Assembly (NCBI GenBank): GCA_955652345.1
Contig: CATPBV010000013.1
Span: 1 to 17,348, forward strand
Source: an uncultured Solirubrobacteraceae bacterium
GTDB taxonomy: Bacteria > Actinomycetota > Thermoleophilia > Solirubrobacterales > Solirubrobacteraceae
Direction of reading: 5' to 3'
Length of the DNA stretch: 17,348 nt
Shown here: positions 1 through 6,596 of the stretch, one piece after another
How positions within the stretch are numbered: the first letter of the stretch is position 1
How the letters are laid out: each line of letters starts with the position of its first letter
Translations under genes and position numbers: made by a program
The notes under the pieces: generated by a model
Told to the model about the DNA's origin: nothing
The model's database searches: none
What the model saw: only the letters and a program-made list of their open reading frames with translations

Positions 1-362
1 CCCGCGATCGCGGCGTCCAGGGCATCGGCGAGTTGACCGCCGTCGAATGTCTCCGAGTCGCCGAGAGCCCGCCCCGCTCGCCGCAACGCCGAGCCCCACA
101 GCGGGCCGCTGGCGCCGCCGACTGTCGCGACGAGCGTCTTGCCGGCGACGATCAGCAGCCGGCCGGGCGGGGTGGTTGGACCCTGCCCGGCCACTGCCTT
201 GCCGACGGCGTCGAAGCCGCGGCGCATGTTCGTCCCGTGATCACCGTCTCCGATCGCGGCATCCAGCTGCGTGAGGTAGTCGCTCTGGGCCTTGATCTGG
301 CCCTCGGCCTCGCTCAGCCAGGTGACGATGGTGTCTGCTCGCACGATCGATTCGGTGATCAC
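1..362 (-). CDS. dhaL: Dihydroxyacetone kinase ADP/ATP-binding subunit DhaL (partial, C-terminus off the left edge)
   Basis: About 120 N-terminal residues are present; DhaL proteins are usually near 210, so the gene continues beyond base 1. The motif GDGDHG at about residues 40-45 is the DhaL signature whose aspartates hold Mg-nucleotide, and the following NMRRGFDAV and the GGASGPLWGSALR stretch are typical of the helical barrel. DhaL carries the nucleotide that phosphorylates DHA bound covalently to DhaK. In PTS-type systems ADP stays bound and is recharged by DhaM; in others ATP is used directly. DhaM is not visible here, so I cannot say which applies. The start is GTG at 362, six bases after the dhaK stop, implying translational coupling. 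The alternative GTG that overlaps the dhaK TGA is out of frame. Confidence 0.93.
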   Translation of the reverse strand, partial: MITESIVRADTIVTWLSEAEGQIKAQSDYLTQLDAAIGDGDHGTNMRRGFDAVGKAVAGQGPTTPPGRLLIVAGKTLVATVGGASGPLWGSALRRAGRALGDSETFDGGQLADALDAAIA

Positions 363-368
363 CGCTAC

Positions 369-1394
369 TCACGCTCCCCAGCGGAGCGCCGGCGTGTTGA
401 CCGGAGCATCCCAGAGCGAGACGAGCTCGTCATCCAGCTCGAGCACCGTCACCGACGCTCCAGCCATCTCGAGCGACGTGATGTAGCTGCCAACCAGGTT
501 CCGCACCGGCTCGAGCCCCGCCTCGCGGAGCTGACTGTCGACCTCGCCATACAGGAGGTACAGCTCGATCAACGGCGTCCCGCCCATGCCGTTGACGAAC
601 GTCAGGACCCGAGCGCCCTCGGCCGGCTTCAGATCCGACAGGATCGCCTCGAGCGTCACCTCGACGATCTCGTGAGCCGTGCGGATGCTCTCGCGCCGCC
701 GACCGGGCTCGCCATGGATGCCGATGCCGAGCTCGATCTCCCCTTCGGGCAGATCGAAGATCGGCTTGCCGGCGGCCGGGGGAGTGCAGGACGACAGAGC
801 GACGCCGAACGAGCGCGCGCGCTCGTTCACGAGGCGGGCCACCGCTGCAACCGTCTCGACGTCGTCGCCCCGCTCAGCCGCGGCGCCGGCGATCTTCTCG
901 ACCAACACCGTGGCGCCGACGCCACGGCGACCCGCCGTGTACAGCGAGTCCTGGACCGCGACGTCGTCGTCGACCAGCACCGATTCGACCGCGATGCCCT
1001 CGTCGGCGGCGTCTTCAGCCGCCAGCTTGAAGTTCATCACGTCGCCGGTGTAGTTCTTGACGATGTGGACGACGCCGGCGCCGCCGTCGACCGCCTTGGT
1101 CGCCGCCAGCATCTGATCGGGCACCGGCGAGGTGAACACCTCGCCGGGACACGCCGCATCGAGCATTCCGCGACCCACGAACCCTCCGTGGAGCGGCTCG
1201 TGCCCCGAGCCGCCGCCGGAGATCAGCGCGACCTTGCCCTGCACCGGAGCGTCGCTGCGGACGACGATCTGGGCCTGCGGGTCGTACCGCAGGAGATCGC
1301 CGTGCGCGGCCGCAAGACCTGCAAGCGACTCCTTGACGAGATCGGCTGGGTCGTTGAGGAACTTCTTCATCGTTGATGGTGTGACTACCGCCAT
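369..1394 (-). CDS. dhaK: Dihydroxyacetone kinase substrate-binding subunit DhaK
   Basis: 341 residues, normal for DhaK. It binds dihydroxyacetone as a covalent hemiaminal and passes it to DhaL for conversion to DHAP in the cytosol. Visible motifs: GGGSGHEP at about residues 61-67 (substrate-site His65), KNYTGDVMNF at 113-122 (Asp118, matching the catalytic Asp), and GIGIHGEPG at 223-231 (His227, matching the covalent hemiaminal His). Start choice: a second ATG at 1370 gives the usual family N-terminus MKKFLNDP but has no Shine-Dalgarno sequence. The ATG at 1394 is preceded by AAGGAG at ideal spacing, so I use 1394 (eight extra residues). It is the second gene of the channel-dhaK-dhaL operon, nine bases after the channel gene. 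The identification is firm. Confidence 0.96.
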   Translation of the reverse strand: MAVVTPSTMKKFLNDPADLVKESLAGLAAAHGDLLRYDPQAQIVVRSDAPVQGKVALISGGGSGHEPLHGGFVGRGMLDAACPGEVFTSPVPDQMLAATKAVDGGAGVVHIVKNYTGDVMNFKLAAEDAADEGIAVESVLVDDDVAVQDSLYTAGRRGVGATVLVEKIAGAAAERGDDVETVAAVARLVNERARSFGVALSSCTPPAAGKPIFDLPEGEIELGIGIHGEPGRRRESIRTAHEIVEVTLEAILSDLKPAEGARVLTFVNGMGGTPLIELYLLYGEVDSQLREAGLEPVRNLVGSYITSLEMAGASVTVLELDDELVSLWDAPVNTPALRWGA

Positions 1395-1403
1395 GATGTC
1401 TCC

Positions 1404-2198
1404 TTATTGGACCGCGGCGGTCTCGCGCGGGCCGGGGTCGGGATGGGTCACTGCCTCGGCCACCGGCATCACGACTAGGCGAGGCTTGGCCAGGAAGTCG
1501 TACGCGACCGCGGCCAGGCCCGAGCCGACGAGGCCGGGGAGGATGTACACCGGGAGCAGCTGGCTCCAGAACGTCTTGCCGCCGCCCAGCGCTGAGACGA
1601 GCTCAGGGCCGAAGGCGCGAGCCGGGTTCAGCGACGCGCCGGTGATCGGACCGATGATCATGATGATCGCGATGACGACGCCGCCGATCACGAGGCCGGC
1701 GAGGTCGCCGGGCGAGCGCGAGTCGACGATGCCGAGGATCGTGAACATCAGGATCGCGGTGCCGAGGCCCTCGGCGAAGATCGCCGAGCCCCAGCTCGAG
1801 CTGTGCGGGTCGAACTTCGTCATGCCCACGCCGAGCACAATGCCGCTGTGGCCGAACACCGCCCAGATCGCAAGTGCGCCGAGGACCGCGCCAACTACCT
1901 GCGCTGCCCAGTAGGCGGGTACCTCGCGCCATGGAAAGCGCTTGGTGACCGCGAGCGCGAACGTCACGGCCGGATTGATGTGACACCCGGACACCTTGCC
2001 GATCGCATAGACCATCGCGGCGATGATCAAGCCGAACGCGAACGAGATACCGAGCAGATCGGCGCCCGTCACCGCCGGGACTGCCTTGCCCGCCAGCGTC
2101 AGCGTGGCGACCACCGACCCGGGTCCGACGAGCACCAGCAGTGCCGTTCCGATCGTCTCGGCTACGGCACGCTGCGAGAGATGATACTTCTCTTCCAC
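1404..2198 (-). CDS. MIP-family channel (aquaglyceroporin-like glycerol/DHA facilitator)
   Basis: 264 residues, six hydrophobic segments, and the two hemipore motifs NPA at about 75-77 (in HINPAVTF) and 191-193 (in SLNPARAFGPE). Pairing by hand with E. coli GlpF and AqpZ, the aromatic/arginine filter reads Phe55, Ile179, Ala188, Arg194. The histidine of water-specific channels is absent, and the mix resembles the wider NIP type more than GlpF (Trp-Gly-Phe-Arg). The operon position ahead of dhaK/dhaL argues for glycerol or dihydroxyacetone uptake; a general small-solute pore is possible. The start is GTG at 2198, preceded by GGAGG five bases upstream. The gene is first in the operon and sits behind a strong promoter and an inverted-repeat operator candidate. 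MIP membership is certain; the substrate is inferred. Confidence 0.93.
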   Translation of the reverse strand: MEEKYHLSQRAVAETIGTALLVLVGPGSVVATLTLAGKAVPAVTGADLLGISFAFGLIIAAMVYAIGKVSGCHINPAVTFALAVTKRFPWREVPAYWAAQVVGAVLGALAIWAVFGHSGIVLGVGMTKFDPHSSSWGSAIFAEGLGTAILMFTILGIVDSRSPGDLAGLVIGGVVIAIIMIIGPITGASLNPARAFGPELVSALGGGKTFWSQLLPVYILPGLVGSGLAAVAYDFLAKPRLVVMPVAEAVTHPDPGPRETAAVQ

Positions 2199-2217
2199 TG
2201 CTCCCTCCGTTGATCAT

Positions 2218-2236
2218 GATTCGATAATGTCGAATC
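2218..2236. promoter_or_regulatory. Candidate operator: perfect 7-5-7 inverted repeat upstream of the glycerol/DHA operon
   Basis: GATTCGA (2218-2224), spacer TAATG, TCGAATC (2230-2236) is a perfect two-fold element with half-sites one helical turn apart. It lies immediately downstream of the expected transcription start (about 2240 on the minus strand) and 20 bp before the channel GTG, the usual place for a repressor to block early elongation or RNA polymerase. The cognate regulator (DeoR, IclR, GntR or similar) is not encoded in the window. Confidence 0.7.
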
Positions 2237-2246
2237 GAGTTCGGGG

Positions 2247-2275
2247 AACGTACTACTGGTGGCGGCTCCTGTCAA
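2247..2275 (-). promoter_or_regulatory. sigma70/SigA-type promoter of the channel-dhaK-dhaL operon
   Basis: On the minus strand a perfect -35 TTGACA (2275-2270) is followed by exactly 17 bp and a -10 TACGTT (2252-2247), which fits the actinobacterial TAnnnT pattern. The predicted start near 2240 gives a leader of about 40 nt containing the inverted repeat and the GGAGG Shine-Dalgarno sequence. It is the best promoter match I see in the window. Confidence 0.75.
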
Positions 2276-2392
2276 GGGCGTCCTGAGGGGCGTCGGGCCG
2301 CCGCCGCAGCTACGTTTGGATCCAGCCCTAAGGCCGACGGAGCGGAAGGACGGGTGGGATAACACTCATCAGCCCAAACCAGGAGGTGAGCG

Positions 2393-2803
2393 ATGGCGAC
2401 TGGGCAGTGTCTGTGTGGCGCGGTCAGGTATGAGGTCCGGGGGCCGCTGCGGGACGTGCTCGTCTGTCACTGCGAGGAGTGCCGGCGGTGGCATGGGCAC
2501 TTCTCCGCGAGCACCGCGGTCCTCAAGGAGTATCTGGTGCTGATCGAACAGCGTGGGCTTCGCTGGATTCAGAGTCCGCGCAGTGACGCTCAGGCGTGGA
2601 GGGGATTCTGCGGCGAATGTGGGTCGAGCCTGTTCTGGGATCCGCCCGGGCGACAGACCGTCAGCATCGCCGCCGGGACGCTCGACGGGCCGACGGGCCT
2701 GCGATCGGTGAGCCATTGGTTCGTCTCGCAGGCGGGTGACTACTACGAGATCCCCGACGACGGGCTGCCGCGTCACGAGCACAGCGGCGAGGCGGAGCCG
2801 TGA
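2393..2803 (+). CDS. GFA-fold (CENP-V/glutathione-dependent formaldehyde-activating) zinc protein
   Basis: 136 residues with the cysteine set of the GFA family: CLCG near residues 6-9, CHCEEC near 25-30, and CGECGSSLFW near 72-82. These form structural and exchangeable zinc sites. The founding member was proposed to speed glutathione-formaldehyde adduct formation, but most family members have no proven reaction, and actinobacteria usually lack glutathione, so the name should be read as a fold assignment. Start ATG 2393 has a textbook AGGAGGTGAGCG leader. A GATAACAC stretch near 2358 could be its -10, but no convincing -35 is seen. It overlaps the next gene by GTGA, so the two are probably co-translated. 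It is divergent from the glycerol/DHA operon. Confidence 0.85.
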   Translation: MATGQCLCGAVRYEVRGPLRDVLVCHCEECRRWHGHFSASTAVLKEYLVLIEQRGLRWIQSPRSDAQAWRGFCGECGSSLFWDPPGRQTVSIAAGTLDGPTGLRSVSHWFVSQAGDYYEIPDDGLPRHEHSGEAEP

Positions 2804-3189
2804 GCCGCGGCTCGGCTGACAGCGGAGCCGGCGGAGTCAGGCCGGTTCTCGCTGGTGAACTCGTGCTGGCCCCGGACGTTGCGAGGCCCGGGGAGAAGCT
2901 TCCGTATGCGATCGTCAACACGGGCACCGTCGCCTTGATGTGCGGACATCCATACCTCCTGGAGAGATGGGACGAGGAGAGCTGGGTGGCGGTGGTTCCG
3001 GACATGGCATTCACGTTGCAGGGCTACGGCGTGGTTCCGGGCGGGCGCAAGGAGCTCACCGCCGAGATCCCAACCGATGCGGTGGCTGGGCTCTACCGGA
3101 TCAGCACCCGCGTGTTTGGCCGCCACGCCCCGCCGGCGCTCCGGCTGAGTGGAACGTTCGAGGTCATCGCTCCGAGCTCGAACCAGTGA
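2800..3189 (+). CDS. Small immunoglobulin-like (Big_14-like) domain protein
   Basis: 129 residues. The pattern PGEKLPYAIVNTGTVAL, then CGHPYLLERWDEESW, then VVPGGRKELTAEIP and AGLYRISTRV resembles the bacterial Ig-like domain called Big_14 as I remember it: a single beta-sandwich filling nearly the whole protein. There is no signal peptide, lipobox or membrane segment, which is odd for an Ig-like domain because they usually act outside the cell. Start GTG 2800 overlaps the TGA of the GFA-fold gene (GTGA), so expression is likely coupled; a functional link with the GFA protein is only inferred. The gene ends ten bases before the convergent Mop gene. No enzymatic role can be assigned. Confidence 0.7.
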   Translation: MSRGSADSGAGGVRPVLAGELVLAPDVARPGEKLPYAIVNTGTVALMCGHPYLLERWDEESWVAVVPDMAFTLQGYGVVPGGRKELTAEIPTDAVAGLYRISTRVFGRHAPPALRLSGTFEVIAPSSNQ

Positions 3190-3199
3190 CAGGCGCCGA

Positions 3200-3406
3200 T
3201 CAGGGCGTGGCGAGGATCACGTCAGAGGCCTTGATCACGGCGATGACCTCGCTTCCAGGCTCGAGGCCCAGCTCCTCGGCGGCTTCGACAGTGATCGACG
3301 CCACCAGCCGCTGGCCGGCGACGTCGAGCTCGACGTTGGCGATCGCCTCGCCACGAGTGATCGCGACGACGCTGCCGGCGAGCTTGTTTCGTGCGCTGAG
3401 CTTCAT
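3200..3406 (-). CDS. Molbindin-like Mop/TOBE-domain molybdate-binding protein
   Basis: 68 residues, the length of a stand-alone Mop domain. Sequence features are family-typical: SARNKLAGSV at the N-terminus, then an ANVELDVAG strand, SITVEAAEELGLEPG and the final VIAVIKASDVIL. Such proteins oligomerise in the cytosol and bind molybdate or tungstate for storage or homeostasis. I chose ATG 3406 because GGAGGG lies five bases upstream and the Mop domain starts there; the reading frame stays open to 3484 but the extra residues look unlike the family. No modABC transporter or molybdoenzyme gene is in the window. It diverges from the aldolase across about 100 bp. The Shine-Dalgarno sequence is part of a possible hairpin (3407-3428). 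Confidence 0.88.
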   Translation of the reverse strand: MKLSARNKLAGSVVAITRGEAIANVELDVAGQRLVASITVEAAEELGLEPGSEVIAVIKASDVILATP

Positions 3407-3428
3407 TTCACCCTCCTCGAGGGTAGAA
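3407..3428 (-). promoter_or_regulatory. Hairpin that can hide the mop Shine-Dalgarno sequence
   Basis: In the mop leader RNA, UUC-(U)-ACCCU pairs with AGGGUGAA across a five-base loop (CGAGG): eight base pairs with one bulge, ending directly against the AUG. The GGAGGG ribosome site lies in the loop and 3' arm. This could be a translational switch or thermometer; chance formation in GC-rich DNA is also possible. Confidence 0.4.
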
Positions 3429-3510
3429 CCGGAGATTGCTGACTGGGCTTCGCCGTTGCATGATGCGCGAATCCGGGCAATCATGGTCTGGAGATCCGAA
3501 GGAGGCAGAA

Positions 3511-4536
3511 ATGGACAGTGAGCTGCATCAGACGGCCAAGGCCCTCGTCGCGCCCGGAAAGGGCATCCTCGCAGCGGACGAGAGCGACGGCACGATCAAG
3601 AAGCGCTTTGACCAGATCGACGTCGAGTCAACCGAGGAGAACCGCCGCGCCTACCGGGAGCTGCTGTTCACCACCGAGGGCACCGAGGACTACATCAGCG
3701 GTGTGATCCTGTTCGACGAGACGATCCGCCAGTCGGCCTCGGATGGGACACCGTTCCCGAAGCTCCTCGACTCCAAGGGCATCATCCCGGGGATCAAGGT
3801 CGACAAGGGCGCCAAGCCACTCGCGCTCGCCCCTGGAGAAACGGTCACCGAGGGCCTCGACGGATTGCGGGGGCGCCTCGAGGAGTACCGCGGCCTTGGC
3901 GCGCGATTCGCGAAGTGGCGGGCGACGTACTCGATCACCGATGAGCTTCCGAGCGACTACTGCATCTGGTGCAATGCGCACGCGCTCGGGCGGTACGCGG
4001 CGCTGTGTCAGGAGGTGGGACTGGTCCCGATCGTCGAGCCCGAGGTGCTGCAGGACGGGACGCACACGATCGAGCGCAGCCACCATGTCACCTCCCGCGT
4101 GCTCGACGCGGTATTCACCGAGCTGTTCGACCAGCGCGTCGATGTGTTCGGCGCTCTGCTGAAGCCGAACATGGTGCTCTCGGGTTACGACGCGCCCGAA
4201 CACGCGAATCCCGAAGAGGTCGCGGACTGGACGCTGAAGTGCCTCTACAAGCACGTCCCGGCGGCGGCGCCGGGCATCGTCTTCCTCTCCGGCGGGCAGT
4301 CCGACGAGGACGCCACCGCCCACCTGAACGCAATGAACCGACGCGGGCCACACCCATGGGAGCTGTCGTTCTCCTATGGCCGCGCGCTACAGGCACCCGC
4401 ACTGAAGGCCTGGCGCGGGAGGCACGAGAACGTCGAGGCCGCCCAGCGCGCCTACTACCACCGGGCGAAGATGAACTCGGCGGCGCGCACCGGGGCCTAC
4501 GCTCCGGAGCTGGAGCGGGAGGCCGTCGCGGTCTGA
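3511..4536 (+). CDS. Class I (Schiff-base) fructose-bisphosphate aldolase
   Basis: 341 residues, close to the animal/plant-type class I aldolase and unlike the metal-dependent class II enzymes. It interconverts fructose-1,6-bisphosphate with DHAP and glyceraldehyde-3-phosphate in the cytosol. Visible active-site landmarks: AADESDGTIKKRF (20-33), Lys96 in PGIKVDKG, Lys135 in ARFAKWR, Glu176/Glu178 in PIVEPEVL, and the Schiff-base Lys218 in ALLKPNMVLSG. The usual AADESTGS box is changed to AADESDGT. The C-terminal tyrosine of animal enzymes is missing (it ends in AVAV), which is common in bacterial members. Start ATG 3511 is preceded by AAGGAGG at good spacing. No promoter in the 104-bp gap is convincing. 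DHAP made by DhaK/DhaL would feed this enzyme. Confidence 0.95.
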   Translation: MDSELHQTAKALVAPGKGILAADESDGTIKKRFDQIDVESTEENRRAYRELLFTTEGTEDYISGVILFDETIRQSASDGTPFPKLLDSKGIIPGIKVDKGAKPLALAPGETVTEGLDGLRGRLEEYRGLGARFAKWRATYSITDELPSDYCIWCNAHALGRYAALCQEVGLVPIVEPEVLQDGTHTIERSHHVTSRVLDAVFTELFDQRVDVFGALLKPNMVLSGYDAPEHANPEEVADWTLKCLYKHVPAAAPGIVFLSGGQSDEDATAHLNAMNRRGPHPWELSFSYGRALQAPALKAWRGRHENVEAAQRAYYHRAKMNSAARTGAYAPELEREAVAV

Positions 4537-5345
4537 GCGGCACCGCACATCCGGCCGGGTTCACAGCATCTCATCGGGCGGGCGCCGGTACGCCGATGGT
4601 GTGCCTGCATGGCTTCACCGACACCTGGCGGACCTGGGAGCTGGTGCTGCCATCGCTGGAGGAGCACCACGATGTCCTGGCTCCCACGCTCGCCGGGCAC
4701 GCGGGCGGTCCGCCGTTCAACGGTGAGGTCAGCGCCACCGCGATCCTCGATTCCGTGGAGCGTGCGATGGACGAGGCCGGATTCGACACCGCGCATATCG
4801 TCGGCAACTCGCTGGGGGGCTACGTCGCGCTTGCGCTGGCGGCCCGTGGACGTGCACGGACCGTCGTCGCGCTCGCCCCGGCAGGTGGCTGGACGAAGCT
4901 CGATCGCTCCCGAGGAGAGGTGCTCGACCTGTTCAGGAGCATGCAGCAGCTGCTGAAGCCGGTCGCGCCGTACGCCGAGGCGATGGTCGCCTCGCGCGAG
5001 GGTCGGCGCGCCGCGACGCGGTACACCGCCGTCAAGTACGAGCACATCCCGGCCGACCTGCTCGCGCACCAGATCCGCGGCGCGGCGGGGTGTGAGACCG
5101 CCTACGCCTTGATCGAGCATGCCCTGAGCCACGAGTGGACCGTCGATCCGGAGCGGATCAGCTGTCCGGTTCGGGTGATCTGGGGCACCGCAGACCGGAT
5201 GCTGCCGTGGCCGTCGGCGGCCGCCCGCTACCGCCACGAATGGCTACCGCACGCAGACTGGGTCGAGCTCGAGGGCGTGGGCCACTGCCCGCAGCTCGAC
5301 GTCCCGCTCGAGACCGCGCAACTGATCTTGGGCTTCACGGCTTAG
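4533..5345 (+). CDS. Alpha/beta-fold hydrolase
   Basis: About 270 residues. Landmarks: oxyanion-region CLHGFTDTW, nucleophile elbow GNSLGG (Ser at about 93), acid residue in WGTADRMLPW, and catalytic His in GVGHCPQLDVP. It is an esterase/hydrolase-type member; the substrate is unknown. The start is uncertain. ATG 4596 (MVCLHG) would remove the first beta strand and has no Shine-Dalgarno sequence. The frame contains family-like residues upstream (SHRAGAGTP), and no ATG, GTG or TTG lies between 4443 and 4596. A CTG at 4533 overlaps the aldolase TGA (CTGA), with GGGAGG about ten bases upstream, so I place the start there with low certainty. It probably belongs to the aldolase transcript. Confidence 0.85.
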   Translation: MSGTAHPAGFTASHRAGAGTPMVCLHGFTDTWRTWELVLPSLEEHHDVLAPTLAGHAGGPPFNGEVSATAILDSVERAMDEAGFDTAHIVGNSLGGYVALALAARGRARTVVALAPAGGWTKLDRSRGEVLDLFRSMQQLLKPVAPYAEAMVASREGRRAATRYTAVKYEHIPADLLAHQIRGAAGCETAYALIEHALSHEWTVDPERISCPVRVIWGTADRMLPWPSAAARYRHEWLPHADWVELEGVGHCPQLDVPLETAQLILGFTA

Positions 5346-5354
5346 CCGCCGCCT

Positions 5355-5366
5355 TGCGAGCTCGCA
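5355..5366. repeat. 12-bp perfect palindrome upstream of the acyl-CoA dehydrogenase operon
   Basis: TGCGAGCTCGCA reads the same on both strands. It lies in the 81-bp gap between the hydrolase stop and the ACAD start, where a promoter is expected. It could be a regulator site; in such GC-rich DNA a chance palindrome is a real alternative. Confidence 0.3.
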
Positions 5367-5426
5367 CGGAGGCGACTCGGCGAGATCGACCATACTCCCG
5401 CACGCCTCGAGGCGCCCAATCCACGC

Positions 5427-6596
5427 ATGACCGCAGTCCAAGCCACTCCCTCTCAGCCGCCCGCAGGCGACGATCCCGACTTCGCCGCTCTCAAGGCCGA
5501 GGTCGGCGAGTACGTCGCCACGCGCGGGGAGTACTGGTCCGAGCGGGTCGAACGCGAGCGCCAAGTACCCGACGAGCTGTGGGACGAGCTCCGCGACCAC
5601 GGCTACCTGAGCCTCGCGGCGCCGGCCGAATACGGAGGCCGGGGCGTTCCGCTGACCCGCTACCTCGAGCTGCTCGAGCTCTTCTCGACCTCGCACGGCT
5701 CGCTGCGGATGATCATCCACGTCTGCAACGGCGTTTGGCGGCCGATCGCGGCGCACGCCACGGCTGAGCAGCGTGAACGCTTCCTGCTGCCGCTGGTCGC
5801 GGGCGAGATCAAGGTCGCGTTTGCTCTGACCGAGCCGAACGCCGGGACCGGAGCCGACATTCGCTCGAGCGTCGCGCGCGACGCCGACACCTACTTCCTC
5901 ACCGGCGAGAAGCACCTGATCACGTTCGGGACCGTCGCCGACTACCTGTTGGTGATCGCGCGGATGCAAGACACCACGGGCGCCAAAGGCACCGTCGCGC
6001 TCCTGACCCCACCGCGCGGAGAGGGCGTGGAGGCGACCCTGATGCCGGAGTCGATGGGGCTGCGCGGCACAGACCACGCCCGGCTGTTGTTCCAGCGCGC
6101 CCCCGTGCCGGTGGCAAACCGCCTGGGCGAGGAAGGCGAGGGCCTGTCGGTGGCCCTCGGCGGCTTCCTGGCGCCGAGCCGGCTGTCGCTGGCGATGACC
6201 TGTGTGGGCCTCGCTCATCGCGCGCTCGACGAAGCCGTCGCCTACGCAAAGCGCCGCGAGACGTTCGGGCGAAAGCTCGCCGAGCGCCAAGCGATCGCGT
6301 TCAAGCTTGCGGAGATGGCGACGGATGTGCAGGCCGCCCGAGCGCTGGTGCTGTCCGCCGCCGAAGCCTGGGAGCGCGACGCCGACGCGATCGCCGAACC
6401 CGCCATGGCGAAGCTGTTCGCTAACGACGCGCTCCAGCGCGTCACCGACGCGGCCCTGGACATCCACGGCGGGATCGGATACTTCTCCCCGTCCCCGATC
6501 GAGCGCGTCTATCGCGATGCGCGCGCTCAGCGCTTCGAAGAAGGCACGGCCGAGGTCCAGAAGATGACGATCGCTCGAGAGCTGCTGCGCCGATGA
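5427..6596 (+). CDS. Acyl-CoA dehydrogenase
   Basis: 389 residues, full length for the family. These are FAD enzymes that desaturate acyl-CoA at the alpha-beta bond and pass electrons to ETF. Landmarks: FALTEPNAGTGADI near 131-144 (FAD/substrate loop), TGEKHLITFG near 156-165, YAKRRETFGRKLAERQAIAFKLAEM (FAD-binding helix), DIHGGIGYF, and the C-terminal FEEGTAEVQKMTIAREL, where the second Glu matches the catalytic base of medium-chain ACADs. The N-terminal 20 residues are Pro/Ala-rich and variable. ATG 5427 has no good Shine-Dalgarno sequence. It is the first gene of a tight three-gene run with an SDR and an MDR (ATGA overlap at its end). Chain length or substrate cannot be read from sequence; succinyl or aromatic acyl-CoA substrates remain possible. 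Confidence 0.94.
   Translation: MTAVQATPSQPPAGDDPDFAALKAEVGEYVATRGEYWSERVERERQVPDELWDELRDHGYLSLAAPAEYGGRGVPLTRYLELLELFSTSHGSLRMIIHVCNGVWRPIAAHATAEQRERFLLPLVAGEIKVAFALTEPNAGTGADIRSSVARDADTYFLTGEKHLITFGTVADYLLVIARMQDTTGAKGTVALLTPPRGEGVEATLMPESMGLRGTDHARLLFQRAPVPVANRLGEEGEGLSVALGGFLAPSRLSLAMTCVGLAHRALDEAVAYAKRRETFGRKLAERQAIAFKLAEMATDVQAARALVLSAAEAWERDADAIAEPAMAKLFANDALQRVTDAALDIHGGIGYFSPSPIERVYRDARAQRFEEGTAEVQKMTIARELLRR

Noticed and set aside
354..363. Perfect palindrome GGTGATCACC over the dhaL start codon
   Set aside because: It lies inside an operon at a six-base gene junction, and the codons (GTG ATC ACC) explain it; no reason to call it an operator.
33..1376. A 447-codon open frame on the plus strand
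   Set aside because: It runs antisense to dhaK and dhaL, which have unmistakable family motifs; its product is Arg/Asp/His-rich with no domain, as expected from the opposite strand of GC-rich coding DNA.
3433..3500. Promoter for the aldolase (TTGCTG-17-CATGAT)
   Set aside because: Only about 3/6 and 4/6 matches, and a second overlapping candidate is equally weak; not listed as a feature.
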